Assembly (NCBI GenBank): GCA_013180625.2
Contig: SNVD02006977.1
Coordinates: forward strand, 186,001-250,000
Direction of reading: 5' to 3'
From: Boswellia sacra
Taxonomy: Eukaryota > Streptophyta > Magnoliopsida > Sapindales > Burseraceae
Length of the DNA: 64,000 nt
Made by a program: the position numbers and the translations under genes. Under the pieces are notes generated by a model. That model made no database searches. It saw nothing but the letters and a program-made list of their open reading frames with translations, and had not been told where the DNA came from. Numbering within the stretch: the stretch's first letter is position 1; every line of letters begins with the position of its first letter. Shown here one piece after another: positions 45,984-57,429 of this stretch.

Positions 45984-48900
45984 TTTTTTTGGAAAAAGTT
46001 ACTATTTACATAAAAGAAAAAGTGAATGTACAAGATACGAGGGGTATACCCCAAGAAGAGTACCTAATACTCACAATTCCTAACAGGAAATACTAATGCC
46101 CAAGGGCCTAAAACAAAACAACCTAAGCAAGAGAGCCAAAGGCCCAATCAAATAGAAAAAAAGGCGCACAGGCCCAAACCAACCACAACTAAACCAATAG
46201 CAAAACAAAGTCCAAGAACAAAGTTAATTATGCAGACCCCATATGGCACGAAGCTGAGGAGTGATCGTATACTTGGCCTCCAAGGCTAGAAGTCGGGAAC
46301 GAACCAAGTCAAAAATCTCATCAGTCACCTAATGACAGGTCTGGCATCGCTGTTGATACATACGATCATTCCTTTCATACCAAAGAGAATAAACCGTTGC
46401 AGAGAAGACCAAACGTGCAAGGATATGTCCAAAATTCTTCCTGCCCTGGAGATGCAGAGAAGCCCATTGGAGCAAGGACGTCCAACAAAAGGATTGCCAA
46501 ACAACGAGAGTCTTAGCTGAAATCTCCCCCCAAACAGAAGATGAGAAAGGACAGCTAAAGAAAAGATGGTCATGGGTCTCATTTGCTGAAACACAGAGAA
46601 CACAGCTTGAAGATTGTAAGATACCATGACGTTGTAGTCGATCCATAGTACGAAACCGACCCAAAGAGGCAAGCCAAAGAATAAAAGAGTGTCTTGGGAC
46701 ATGGCCAGGGAACCAGAGAAGATGATGAAGAGTGTTCACCGGTCGCCTACTCCGTAACAATTCCCATGCGGAGCCAATAGAGAAAATACCTGAGGTATGA
46801 CCCTTCCAAACAACATGATCAGAAGCCCCCATCGTAGGTCGGATGCTGACTGAGTCCCAAATCAACCTAAGGGCCTGACCTCCATCAGGAAAAGCCCAGT
46901 CCCCATTCTGAATAATGTCTGAGACCCTAGCATCTGAAGGAAGACCTGTGGATGTAAGAGTCCTGAAGGGTAACAAGTCACACAGATGCCTCTGTGGCAA
47001 CCAGTAATCCTACCAAAGAGAGGTATTACGGCCATCTCCAATACAAGAGATAAATTTATCTCTACACCAAGCCCGACTGTGCAAAATCTTCCTCCAAGAC
47101 CAAGAGGCTCCAGAAGTTACCCGAATCTGCCAAAATGAGCGGCCCCAAAGGAGCACCTTATGAACCCAAGAAGACCAAGTGGAGGATTGGTTAGAAAGAA
47201 GTCTCCAAACATGTTTCAGAATAGCTGCACGATTCCACTCTTTGACTCGCTTTATTCCTAATCCACCTTTTTTCAATGGATATCAAACTGAATCCCAAGC
47301 TACTTTGGCCCCAAAACGAGACAAAGAGATCCCTTTCCAAAGGAAAGCAACCATAATACCCTCGATCCTCCGTACCACAGCTGCAGGTAGAGTGAACATA
47401 GAGGACCAATAGACCTGGATGGAAAAGAGAACTGACTTGATCAATTGAAGTCGGCCAGCATAAGTCAGCATAGCAGATGTCCATAACCTGATCCTCGACA
47501 AAATCCGTTCTATCAATGGAGCACAATCTGAGAGGCGTAATCTGGTACTGATTAGAGGTACCCCCAGATATCTGACTGGCAGACTCCCCACTTGAAAACC
47601 CAAGATGGCCTCCAATGCAGTTCGGTCCTCATCATTGACTCCAGAGAAGAAGACATGACTTTTGGCTGAATTCGTAACTAAACCAGAGAGCTCTGTAAAC
47701 TTCTGTAATGCAGCACGGATCACACTAATAGAGCCCATATCTGCCCTACAAAAAACCATTAGATCATCTGCAAAATAAAGATGAGTGAGAGAAACCTGCT
47801 AACATTTCCAATGATATCGAAAACCAGGCCTCTGAGTAGCCTCTCGAAGAATACCACTCAAACCCTCCATGGCCAGCGTAAAAAGGTATGGCGATAAAGG
47901 ATCACCCTGTCGAATTCCTCTGGAGGTGGAGAAGAACCCGTGAAGCTCTCCATTTAAAGTAACCTAGAAATATGCAGAGGACATACATGTCGCAATCCAG
48001 CGAACCATACACTCTGGAATACTGATTGTTCTTAAACCCAAAAAGATGAAATCCCAGCTGACAGTATCAAAAGCATTGCGAATATCTACCTTTAAAGCAC
48101 ATCGAGGAGGCGAGCGCCCAAGATGATAATTATGCATCAGAAATTCTTCGATCGGGGATAAAAGCAGACTGTGAACTCCCAATCACATCAGGTAAGGCCG
48201 CTTTGAACCGATTCACGATCACTTTGGAGATACACTTATAGAGCACATTACAATAAGAGATTGGTCGAAAATCACTTATAGTCCTCGGACTCTCAACCTT
48301 AAGGACCATGGCAATTCTAGTGGCATTAACACATTTAAGCATCCGACAAGTCATGAAGAAGTAGCGTACAACAGCCTTAAACTCCATACTAATAATATCC
48401 CAAGCCCTCTTAAAGAATAGAGAGGTATACCCATCTAGTCCTGGGGCTTTATCATCAGGAATCGAAAATAAAGCTGACTTGATCTCATCATCAGTAATAG
48501 TGCATGACAAAGAAGGTAACATCTCCTCAGAAACTCTTCCAGAGAAAAACCGAGAAGCATCTTCAATAGAAGGTCTAGAAAGAGCTGTAAGTAGCTTCTG
48601 AAAATACCTCACATCTAGATGTCCTAATTTGCCTTGATCTATAAAGACGGTGCCATCCTTATCCTCAAGTTGATGAATTCGGTTCCTGGCCTGTCTATGG
48701 ATCAATGACTTATGAAAGAATTTGGTATTCTGATCCCCCAAAGAAAGCCATTGGAACCTTGACCTCTGTCGAAAGAAAACCTCCTCGTCTCTGCATAATT
48801 GCGAATACTGTTTAGCAGAAACCCTCTCAGCCGAAATTCATTCTGTTGAATAGGGGTTCTCATCCAGAGCAGCCTGAGCCGCAACCCACTGAGCCTTGGC

Positions 48901-50165
48901 CTCGATGACTCTACTAGAAATATGGCTAGAATCTTTTGCATGTAAAGTCCTGAGTTCACGTTTCAACAAACCCAATTTCCGTGTGACCCGAAACATAGGA
49001 TCTCCATCGACAGGTATAGACCACACTTCTGTACAATCTCCAAGAAACCATCTCGGTCAGCCCAAAAGTTCAAGAATTTAAAAGGACTGAAGGTTCGCCT
49101 ACGCTGATCTCCAAATCTGATAACCATAGCACTGTGGTCAGAAGCATCCCGAGGAAAAACCTCAGAAGTTGTGCTTGGCCATGTCAAGAACCATGAAGAG
49201 TTACCAAAACTCCAATCAAGAGTTCTAAGAATAGTACCCTCTCCTTGCTGCCCATTATGCCAAGTGTATCGAAGCCCAAAAGATGAAACTCTTATCAATG
49301 CTGCATCATGAACACACTGACTAAACTTATCTATATAACCATGCCAAGCTTGAGCTCCACCAACTCTGTCTGTAGAGTGTAAAATCGCATTGAAATCACC
49401 CAATACCAACCAAGGTAAATCACCAAAGCCTACAGATTGATCTCTGATAAAGTCCTACAACTGTCGACGCCCACCCGGATCATTAGAACCATAAACGAAG
49501 ACCAGACCACAAGAAACCCCATCTGACAATCTGAGAACTCGACAAGCTATCCACTGGGGAGAAGACTGCAGACTACTCAAACTGTACAAAGTAGGATCCC
49601 GACAAACCAAGATTCTGCAAGCAATTGAATCAGTGACATTTGACAAGAAGTGCCAGGAAGGACAAATTTTTGAAACAACCGATGCAAGGTGTTGCTTATT
49701 AACCTTAGTCTCTATAAGACCAATTAAACCCAATGAAAACTTAGAAATCTAATTTTTAACTGCCCGCTGCGAAGAGAAGCTGTTAAGGCCTCTAATATTC
49801 CAACTTCCTATCATAGGAAACTGAAAGGAGTTCAAACTCAATAAAGAAATCAACGGAGGCTTGTGCCTCCTCTACTCTCATTAGCTTCCTGTCTTTTCTT
49901 ATTATTCTTACCATCAGCAGCAGTAAGGGAAGGATTAGAGACAGGCGGTTGATTGTTCAAAGTTGTCATATCAGATTTCAGAGAATCCTTAGTAGCAAGC
50001 CCTTTTGGAGGAGTAGTCTCTGAAGAGCTAGGCAAAGTAGCATGCTTTAGAAGTGTATCATGGGCTACCTCAATATGATGTAGTGGATTAGAGCCAAAAT
50101 CTGACTCAGAATCTGAATCATTAGTAGCAATCTCAAGCCGATCAAAGATTTTGCCCATTGTACTC
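45984..50165 (-). mobile_element. L1-type LINE, 5'-truncated, inserted in Copia
   Basis: Flanked by a perfect 17-bp duplication, TTCCACTGTCTAAACTT, at 45967-45983 and 50166-50182. The left edge carries a run of T that is the poly(A) tail of a minus-strand element. Contents in transcription order: the end of ORF1 (50158-49850, acidic then KNNKKRQEANESRGG), endonuclease, reverse transcriptase and RNase-H-like/zinc-knuckle region. The 5' end of ORF1 is missing. Stops and frameshifts are scattered through ORF2, so it is dead, but the target duplication is still perfect, so it is the youngest event in this stack. Confidence 0.92.
46227..49800 (-). pseudogene. LINE ORF2 (endonuclease, reverse transcriptase)
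   Basis: About 49800-48960 is an APE-type endonuclease: GLIGLIETKV, WLVLGDFNAILHSTDRVGG, LDWSFGNSSW and DASDHSAMV; it keeps the ET, GDFN and SDH catalytic signatures. About 48741-47283 is reverse transcriptase: DDKAPGLDGYTSLFFKRAWD, ISDFRPISYCNVLYKCISKV, QSAFIPDRRISDA, VDIRNAFDTVSWDF and HLYFADDLMVFCRAD (the F/Y-x-DD core). About 47276-46329 has KKGGLGIKRVKEWNRAAILK and the C-terminal zf-RVT part (WLASLGRFRTMDRL…CVLCVSANETHDHLFFSCPF). A TAG stop follows GGRRQL near 49455, and the RT is split into several frames. Confidence 0.92.
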
Positions 50166-51755
50166 TTCCACTGTCTAAACTTCTTAAAAGCTTTTTTTTT
50201 AAAGCTTTTTTTTCTTAAAAGCTTTATTCTTATGTTTCAAAAAGTAAGTCCATAGCTCCCTAAAGTAATCATTAGTCAAGGATAAGAAATACCTGTTACC
50301 ACCATGTGAACGCTTACTAGTTGAACCCCAGAGATTGAATGCATATAATCAAAAGCACCCTTTATAGTATGACACCCATTTAGAAATGAATTCGATATTG
50401 TTTCCTAAAGAAACAATGTTCGCAGAACTCCAATTTACCCACTGGATCACCAAACAATAATCTTTGATTGCTTAGCTCCTTCAAACCTCTCTCACTGATA
50501 TGACCAAAACTTTAACACCAAAGCTTGGTTTTATCCCTATTAGAAATGTCTCTAAATACTATTTCACCCATTAAAACCTCACCTTACAACATATGCAAGC
50601 CATTTTGAATCTTAGCTTTCGTGACAACTAGAGCTCTTTTTGTCACACGTATCATCCTAGATAATGTCTTTTACTCACAATCTGTTTTATCCCAGGTACT
50701 TAAGGAAATCAAGTTCCTTTTTAACCCAAGAACAGGGTTGACTTCCTTCAAGATTTTGACAGTCCCATGAAATATCCTAAACCTAACACATCCGATTCCC
50801 ACAAGATCACAAGCTACATTATTCCCCATCAGAACTTTTTCCCTATTTACTGACTGATAAGAAGCAAAAAATTCTTTCTTAAGACATATGTAGAATGTGA
50901 ACCCTGAATCGAGAATCCACTCACCACCAGATCTCATGTATGACATTATTAAAACTTGCGCAGTCTCATAGTCAGATGTTGACGCCACAGCTACATCACC
51001 ATCATCTACTGCTTTCTCCTTTTTGTTCTTCTATTCAGGGAAGTCACATCTAAAGTGACCCTTCTTTTTACAATGACAACACTTCTTCCATTGCTTGAAC
51101 TTTGACTTTGATCTTGATTTTCTTTTGCCCCTCTGCTCTCTCGTCTCTGATCAACCTCTCACTGTCAAACCCTCTTCACTGTTTTTAGTTCATTGTTTAG
51201 TCCTAATCTTGAGCTCCCTAGATCTCAAAGTCCTAAGCATATCATCAAAATCAATGTCCCCTATCTTTAATAGCAAATTTAGTTTCCCTGAAATTTTCTG
51301 GTAGAAAATTCAAGAGTATAACTACCAAATTTTGTTAACTAATTTTCTCGTTAACATTAGCAAGATCAACTATAATTTTTATAAAGTCATCAAGATTATT
51401 ATCTTATTTGATAAATATTTAGTCATATACGAAGATTCGAGTTTAGTCTAAATCTTTGTTACAGTATCCTCTCTATCTATTTGACGTAACACATTATTTG
51501 ACAGGTAGAAAATAAGAGTGTTATAGGTCATTTCCATGACCTTATCTTTCTCCTCCTCAGATAGTTTAGCACTAAGAGCAGTTTTGCCATCAAGAGGTTT
51601 AGTGCACTTCTGCTACACTACGATAGCCTTCATCTTCTTTCTCTAAAGACTAAAGTCACCCTTTCCATCAAAGTTCTCTATCAAACTTTATTCCATCCAT
51701 TGCTTCTCACTCAGGAATTTTCACAAATAGGTTGAATCCCAAAACAAGCCAACCA
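50166..51755 (-). pseudogene. Copia gag, protease and integrase N-terminus
   Basis: From the primer site inward on the minus strand: a gag-like stretch at about 51700-51480 (GKGDFSL, LSAKLSEEEKDKVMEMTYNT); a Cys/His knuckle near 51090-51040 (C.H..GHF.C-like remnant); and the 50988-50671 frame with GEWILDSGFTFYICLKKEFF (the aspartic protease D-S-G, with the usual Cys changed to Phe), then VLMGNNVACDLVGIGCVRFR and LKRNLISLSTWDK. About 50660-50183 is the poorly preserved GAG-pre-integrase region (C.EC..GKQ-type). Stops interrupt the gag part. The LINE separates this from 45983. Confidence 0.82.
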
Positions 51756-51756
51756 A

Positions 51757-51772
51757 GGGCTCTGATACCAAT
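51757..51772 (-). other. Copia primer-binding site (initiator Met-tRNA)
   Basis: The minus strand reads TTGGTATCAGAGCCC directly inside the LTR, matching the 3' end of plant initiator tRNA-Met as used by most Copia elements. Confidence 0.85.
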
Positions 51773-52400
51773 TGTCGAGAACTAAGAATCTTCAACTAAC
51801 CAATTCCACTTGAATCAAGCAATAAATAAAGTCATACAATAAAGAAATCAATCAAATGGCAAACAATCAATCAAGCAAACCATAAACAAAGAACACCAAG
51901 ATTTAGTGGTTTGGCTCAATATAAAACAACATCTACTAAAAAGACTACAGAAGAATTTTACTATGAAGAAAATGAATTACAAGCTAGGCTTTACAACTCT
52001 TAATAATCTGAGATCAACACTCTTTATAAGTATGTTTTCGATCCCAAGAAAGCTTACAAGAGAATACCCTAAAAGTCTCTCAAAAATATAATTAGGAATC
52101 CTTTAAATATGTGTTAGTTTGCAACGCGGTGCTATGATCTCCATGCATATTAATGCTAGGGCTTAGGAGAAAAAGTGTCTTTGTCTTCGACGTTGCACCA
52201 CGGTTCAATCTCTTTGGCACTGCGACCGCAAGCTCTCTACCTAAAATACATATTTCTTCTAGAGACTACTACGCCGTGGCTTACTGCCTCTTGAGCCGCA
52301 ACTCTAATGCTTTTGTCTGAATTTCAAACTTATTCAAATTGGAGGGCCAAATAACAATAAATTTTAAGAACAAAGGTACTTGAATATGTGAAAAAACCCA
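51773..52400 (-). repeat. Copia 5' LTR
   Basis: TG...CA unit whose first 345 bp match the truncated LTR at 41191. The remaining part (TGCAACGCGGTGCTATGATC… to CCCA) has no partner because the other LTR is cut. The right boundary is inferred from the ATTT flank. Confidence 0.65.
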
Positions 52401-52489
52401 ATTTATTTTGTGTGCTTTTGTGTTGATAAAAGATCTATGAGAAAAAATGAATTCCATTTTACAAACATTTAAACATAGAAAACATATGA

Positions 52490-53230
52490 TATGGATAAGA
52501 CTGAAGGTTCAAGCTTTGGATTTGGTAGAAGCCCTAACATCAAGATAAACAGCTCAAATGACCATTATTGTAGACTGCCATTATAAAGCATCAAACACAT
52601 TAAGTTAATTTTGTCTCTAAAAGGAAGACATGAATCCATTCTTCTACTCATGAAGAAAATAATTAATAGAATTTACCAAGTCATTATGCAAAAGAGATAG
52701 CAAACTGGAAGAACTCTCCAATTCCTTAGAACAACTGCCTGGAAATTGGAACTTTGGTTTTTGCACAAGCAAAAGAGTACTTCTTATACATTCCAGGGAA
52801 AACTACATTTAACCAATATGATTTATTAGAGGCTAATGCTCCTCTAAGATTATCAAGTCTAGACTTGAACACTAAACCCTAATAGAGAGGTACATTTAGA
52901 CAAAGAATGTCACAGCAACTTAAGAGCATCGGGATGATCAAGTTTTGTGCTTAAAAGATAAAAAAAGTGACTAAAGAGTTGCATATGCAAATAGGGCAGG
53001 CACCAGCTAGATTATGAATTTTCAGCTTCATGTGAGATTTGGGGGTCTTGGCCTAAAAAAACTAGCAGTTTCCCCATGTCCATCCATAGCAATGGCACAG
53101 GTGCACATACTAAGAATAGACAGAATATAGCAGTGATATTTTGAATTTCAATTTTTTGATACTGTGAGCCCCATAAGCTTGGCACAAAGTTTCCAGGCAC
53201 TAGCCATTCATGACTGTTTGACATGAACAA
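52490..53230 (-). pseudogene. Third MATE copy, exons 2-3 (5' half)
   Basis: 52570-52497 on the minus strand corresponds to exon 3 ([13 protein letters not shown], with changes). About 53215-52680 corresponds to exon 2: QYQKIEIQNITAIFCLFLVC, MDMGKLLVFLGQDPQISHEA, then AQN(L)IIPM(L) and later frameshifts. The [10 protein letters not shown] motif is disrupted. Exon 1 is not found between 53231 and 54000. With 39905-41150 this is one former gene, opened by Copia and decayed. Confidence 0.83.
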
Positions 53231-54229
53231 AAGGATAACTAATTAGTTGCAAAAGATAAACAATTCAAACTTAACTTATCCTTTTAGTGGCAAGAATTTA
53301 GCTTCAGAAGAAGACTAGCTAATTACTTTGCTAATCTTTGGAAATTACTAGACAAATATTAGAATTTATTTATGGTTGATCAATTTCTAATAATTGATAA
53401 TATTAGCACCCCAATTTTGTAGAAGAACTCTTATGATAATTTAAAGCTCTAGTCATAGACTTTCTTTCCAATGAGGACAAGCAGCTCATTTGACACCATT
53501 TCAAAGATTGTTTTTGGTTTAGAAGCTAAATAGACTAAAAGTACCCATTAAAAGGAACTTGTTGAAAATTCTATTATGGCTCTTGGAATTTTAATTTCTT
53601 ACTCCATTGTATAAAAGGATCTTTCAAAAGTGGGCATAAAAGTACTACATTATTTGATTTCCCATTTGTGGTGCCAAAATTATTCCCAAAAGCACCATTA
53701 AATTAATTACTTCATATAACTAACCAAGATTCCATATTCAGAAAACAAAAGAAGTCTCTTTTGTCAATGAGACTGGATGGCCTTAAACCACTCATGCAAA
53801 GCTTTTGCTAGCTAGCTAGCCTAGAATCACTTATCCACAAAAACTGTTTTCATTGTTTTTAATTGTGTTGCCTAGAATCAATTTGTGCCCAGCTTCACTT
53901 CAGCAAATCCTGAAACTTTAATTTCTTTTAATTTATTGCTTTCTTCTTGGATTGAAATTTATCCTCATGACATATAAAAAGAATTAATTTCTGAGACAAT
54001 TAAGTTGAAAATAGGAAAATTTCATAAATGACCCCATATTTTAGCTTAACATGACAAATGACCTTGCATTTTTTAAAACTGACAAAAAAACTCTAACATT
54101 TTGGAAATCATTTCAAATGACCCTAAAGTTATTTAATTCTATTAAGTTGGATGGAATAATGTTGAAATGACTTTAATGCCCCTTAAATAAATTTTTGATA
54201 AATAAATTTTTGAAAATTGATAACAAGGG
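53231..54229. other. Intergenic interval
   Basis: No conserved frame. 54010-54190 has the alternating 'AAATGACC…' texture of non-autonomous DNA transposon ends seen elsewhere in plant genomes (AAATGACCCCATATTTTAGC, CAAATGACCCTAAAGTT), but the partner end is not identified; the Athila-like element may have removed it. Confidence 0.35.
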
Positions 54230-54295
54230 GGGATTTGAACTCAAGATGTTACCATGCACATATCCAACAGTACCACCATGCCAGCTCCTCTTTTA
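54230..54295 (-). repeat. tRNA-like pol III box pair (SINE head?)
   Basis: On the minus strand a box A-like AGCTGGCATGGTGGTACTG precedes a box B-like TTGAGTTCAAATCCCCCC by about 35 nt, the spacing of a tRNA-derived SINE or degenerate tRNA. No cloverleaf could be drawn with confidence and no tail or target duplication is defined. Confidence 0.4.
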
Positions 54296-54857
54296 CGTCT
54301 ACCATAAAGAAATTTTCATATTTAGTAAATATTGATTCTAAGGGAAAAGTACAAAACCTTGTATCTTCCAGTGATTCACACCCGAGACATCTAAATACAA
54401 ATTTTGAACCATTCCCTTTACACCAACTCCTTGCTTGCAATTTATGAATACAAATTTTATTATTAATTATAATGTTACTTTTTAAGGAAAAAAACCCAAA
54501 TTTTTTAACCTTCTCACACCTTCCCTTCCTCCTCAAACCACACCGCCTTCTCCTTCTGCCTCCCTCTCCTTACTCTGCCTCCTATCTCTATCTACTACTT
54601 CTAATCTCTAACTTACACGAACAGCCACCAGCCCACCACAAAAGAAACAAAGACACAACATCATTGTCACCTATCATCTTTTTCTCTCTCTTTCTCTTTC
54701 ATTTTTTTCTCTCTTTAGATTGACAGAGCCATGGAATTTGGGTTTTTGGGGAATTGATGTTGAGCCATGGATTTGGATAATGGTTGGCAGTTGCATACAA
54801 GGAATTGTAGGTTGATTTTTTTGTTTTTTTAAGAATTGCGGTGGCTTGAGTGGATGT
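54296..54857. other. Intergenic interval with pyrimidine-rich tract
   Basis: 54520-54720 is strongly C/T-rich (TCCTTCTGCCTCCCTCTCC…), followed by ATGGAATTTGGG. It resembles a plant gene leader, but no coding exon follows before the LTR. The ORFs here are not supported. Confidence 0.35.
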
Positions 54858-56274
54858 TGATAGGTGTCTATTTATGTATTACTTTTATATCAATTCGTCC
54901 ATGTTTCTTTGCTATATTCCTTGGTATTTTTATGTTTTTGTGTGGTTTTGATGTTTGTAGGAGTTTTGGAGCAACTTGCACAAAAATGGAGTAAAACCCT
55001 TCATTTTCACCTCTGCTAGTCAACCATCTTCTCGATTTAATTGTATTGATATACAATGAACCCGATGACATATTATATACCGTTGGAAAGCTCTCGAAGT
55101 CTATTTTCTGGAGAAATTTACGGTTTATAAATCCATTCAGTGTACCAAAAGTTGTAATCAAACAGTGTGAGATGTATAGAAATATAATTCCACAAGTCAC
55201 TGTAGCATGTATAATACGGGGCACTGTAGCAAGTCACTGTAGCAGAGTATTTAAACACATTTTAGGGTTTTATTTTGATAACTTGAAGGGGGAAGAACGT
55301 GGTGGAGGCTGCAGCTCTGGAATTCTTTCATCTCTTGGAGTTCTTGAAGGAGAAAGGAAGCTTGGAAAGAGGAAGAACTACAATCCAAAGAGAATTACAT
55401 CAAATTTGCTAAGTTTTTCCCTTCCCTTCATTTTCTGGAATGTCTCCATGTTGTATTGTATTTACCACGTTCTTAAACATGTGTAACTGAATCTGAATTG
55501 GTTGACGGTGATTTCAAAGCCCCTGATATGGTTTTTTGTAAGTTGATTGTGTAAGGAATTGTTATCCAATTCTCTAATTGAAGTTGCTTGTATTCTCCCA
55601 TATTTAATGCTTATGATTGCTTGCTGATTGTATTTGAGTGGCCAACTGAATATAATCTGGTTGTGATTTAATGCTAGACTAGAAATCTTGATCCGTAATT
55701 GTCTTGAATTTCTAATCATTAGTAGCAAAATTGTGATCAGAGATTGCAATTTGAGAATATAACCTAAGTTAAATAATCCGAGCTTGCATGTTTATTGCTT
55801 AGATCAACCTGTCTTTCTTTTCATAATGCATCCATTGAATTAAATTTAGAGAGCTTCTTCTAGGTTGTTTAATGTATAGAGATTAAATAAAAAGCCTATT
55901 TTATTTAACAACAAAGTAAGGAAAGATTGGGATAACAGAGCTTATTGTTATCTACAGTTGATAATTTCAGTGGTGTAATTGGATGATAATTCTACATTTA
56001 ATTCGCAACTCCATATCTTGTGGTGGAGAATGATCCCTTAACCAGATTTCTATCATCGATTAATTCCCATTTCAATTAAGTTTGCATTGTGTTATTCATT
56101 AATTACTGTAGTATTCAGTTTTTCATCTAGTTAATCAACCAACAAAACCCCCCATTTAGTTAATTGTTGCTGGAAATAACAAATTCAATTAGAATCAATC
56201 CTCGTGGGAACGATATCTTACTTATCACTTTATTACTTGTGCGACTAGTATACTTGCTAGTTTCGAACGCATCA
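54858..56274 (+). repeat. Athila-like 5' LTR, 1417 bp
   Basis: Ends TG…CA and is closely similar over its whole length to 61860-63269. A likely promoter lies at about 55196-55260: three CACTGTAGCA motifs followed by AGAGTATTTAAACACATT, a TATA-like box, then TTTTAGGGTTTTATTTTG. Confidence 0.93.
55196..55262 (+). promoter_or_regulatory. Putative LTR promoter (three CACTGTAGCA motifs + TATA-like box)
   Basis: CACTGTAGCA at about 55198, 55223 and 55236, just before GTATTTAAAC. The 3' LTR preserves the motifs and the TATA-like box (62202-62253) with a shortened spacing between copies 2 and 3. Function is inferred from position. Confidence 0.45.
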
Positions 56275-56388
56275 AGTTTTTGGCACCGTTGCGGGGGATT
56301 GATTTTCTAATCGATTTGTTATTTTGTTTTCATTGTTGATTCATATTTTTGTTTGTTTTTCTTTTTTGATTGTTTGTGTTTAGACGAC

Positions 56389-57192
56389 ATGGCAGTAAAC
56401 TTCCATCAATTCAGTGGCGAATTTGAGCCACAACTACCATGGAGAGTAAATGAAGTAAGCACTCCGAACATTGAACAACAACTTTTTGAGTTAACTTCTC
56501 TTGTGGAAAACATGGCTGTAGGACATATGCAGAAATCTTATGCATGTGGAGTATATTCTACCATGGAGCATCCAATCGACATGTATCCAACTTTACAGGA
56601 AGAATATATGGAACGGGCCAATGCCATGGGTGGATTTCCAGGACAACCAAGGCAATGGTATGATCCCTTCTCTAATACTTACAATGCCGGATGGGGAGAT
56701 CACCCTAATTTTAATTATTGGAATCATCAACCAATCGCCGCAAATGCCATACCAAATCGGCCACAATGTTTCAATCAACCTAGAGTGCATCAACCATTTC
56801 AAATGCAACCACCACCAATGCCATATCCAGCACCACAACCAACTTCACAAAACTCAGGTATGTCTCTCTAGGATATTGTTAATGCACTTGCCACTAATAC
56901 AATGCAATTCCAGCAGGAAACTAGGGCAAGTATCCAAAATCTCGCAAATCAAATGGGACAATTGGCTACTAGCATGAGCAAATTTGAAGGCCAATGCTCA
57001 GAAAAATTATCTTCTCAAACGGTGATCAATCCAAGAGAGAATGCTTGTGCGATAACTTTGCGAAGTGGAGAGCAAATTCGAAATGGAGAGCAAATGGCAA
57101 CTGGGCAAGTATCCAAAACTGACAAAGAAATCACACCTGATGAAGGAGATGCACCACTTCCCCATGAAACAAGACATCATCCTCTAAGGTAA
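56389..57192 (+). pseudogene. Athila-like gag
   Basis: Frame from ATG at 56389: ACGVYSTMEHPIDMYPTLQE is the 'CGxCxxxGHxxDxCP' region of Athila-type gag with several Cys lost, followed by RQWYDPFSNTYNAGWGDHPN and a Pro/Gln-rich linker. An in-frame TAG lies at 56869. The same frame continues as NTMQFQQETRASIQNLANQM, GQLATSMSKFEGQ and NPRENACAITLRSG, the usual end of gag. Family function: capsid and RNA packaging in cytoplasmic virus-like particles. One stop and altered knuckle residues make it defective. Confidence 0.85.
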
Positions 57193-57429
57193 GTCCTTAA
57201 AACTGCTATTCCTTCTTATGTTACTCCTCTCCTCCACTTTTTTCCTAGCAATTGACAAATTGAAAAAGGGAGGAACAAGAAACAGAAATCCTGGAACTTC
57301 TCGTAAATTGAGATAATATACCACGTCTAGAATGCTACCGATTCAGTACCGTGTTATACAAAATGTCTCAAGGAGTTCTGCACCAGCAAGAGAAAGTTAA
57401 AAGGGAATGAGAAAGTAAGTGTGGGGGAA

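Larger units (their letters stand above)
41191..52400 (-). mobile_element. Copia LTR retrotransposon, itself interrupted
   Basis: Related LTR segments begin TGTTGAGAACTAAGGATC at 41191 and TGTCGAGAACTAAGAATC at 51773. They align for about 345 bp, after which the left copy is cut (about 41535). The right LTR probably runs to CCCA at 52400, where ATTT follows; ATTT also precedes 41191, a possible 4-bp duplication. Immediately inside the right LTR the minus strand reads TTGGTATCAGAGCCC, a Met-tRNA primer site, so the element runs on the minus strand. gag, protease and split integrase are recognisable. Reverse transcriptase and RNase H are missing: the space at 41536-45512 holds unrelated DNA. 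It sits in the intron between MATE exons 3 and 4. Confidence 0.85.

Noticed and set aside
46332..47412. Plus-strand ORFs inside the LINE (46332-46520, 47179-47412).
   Set aside because: Antisense shadows of the ORF2 coding sequence.
54230..54295. A true tRNA gene on the minus strand.
   Set aside because: Box A and B resemblance only; no complete cloverleaf or anticodon arm could be drawn.
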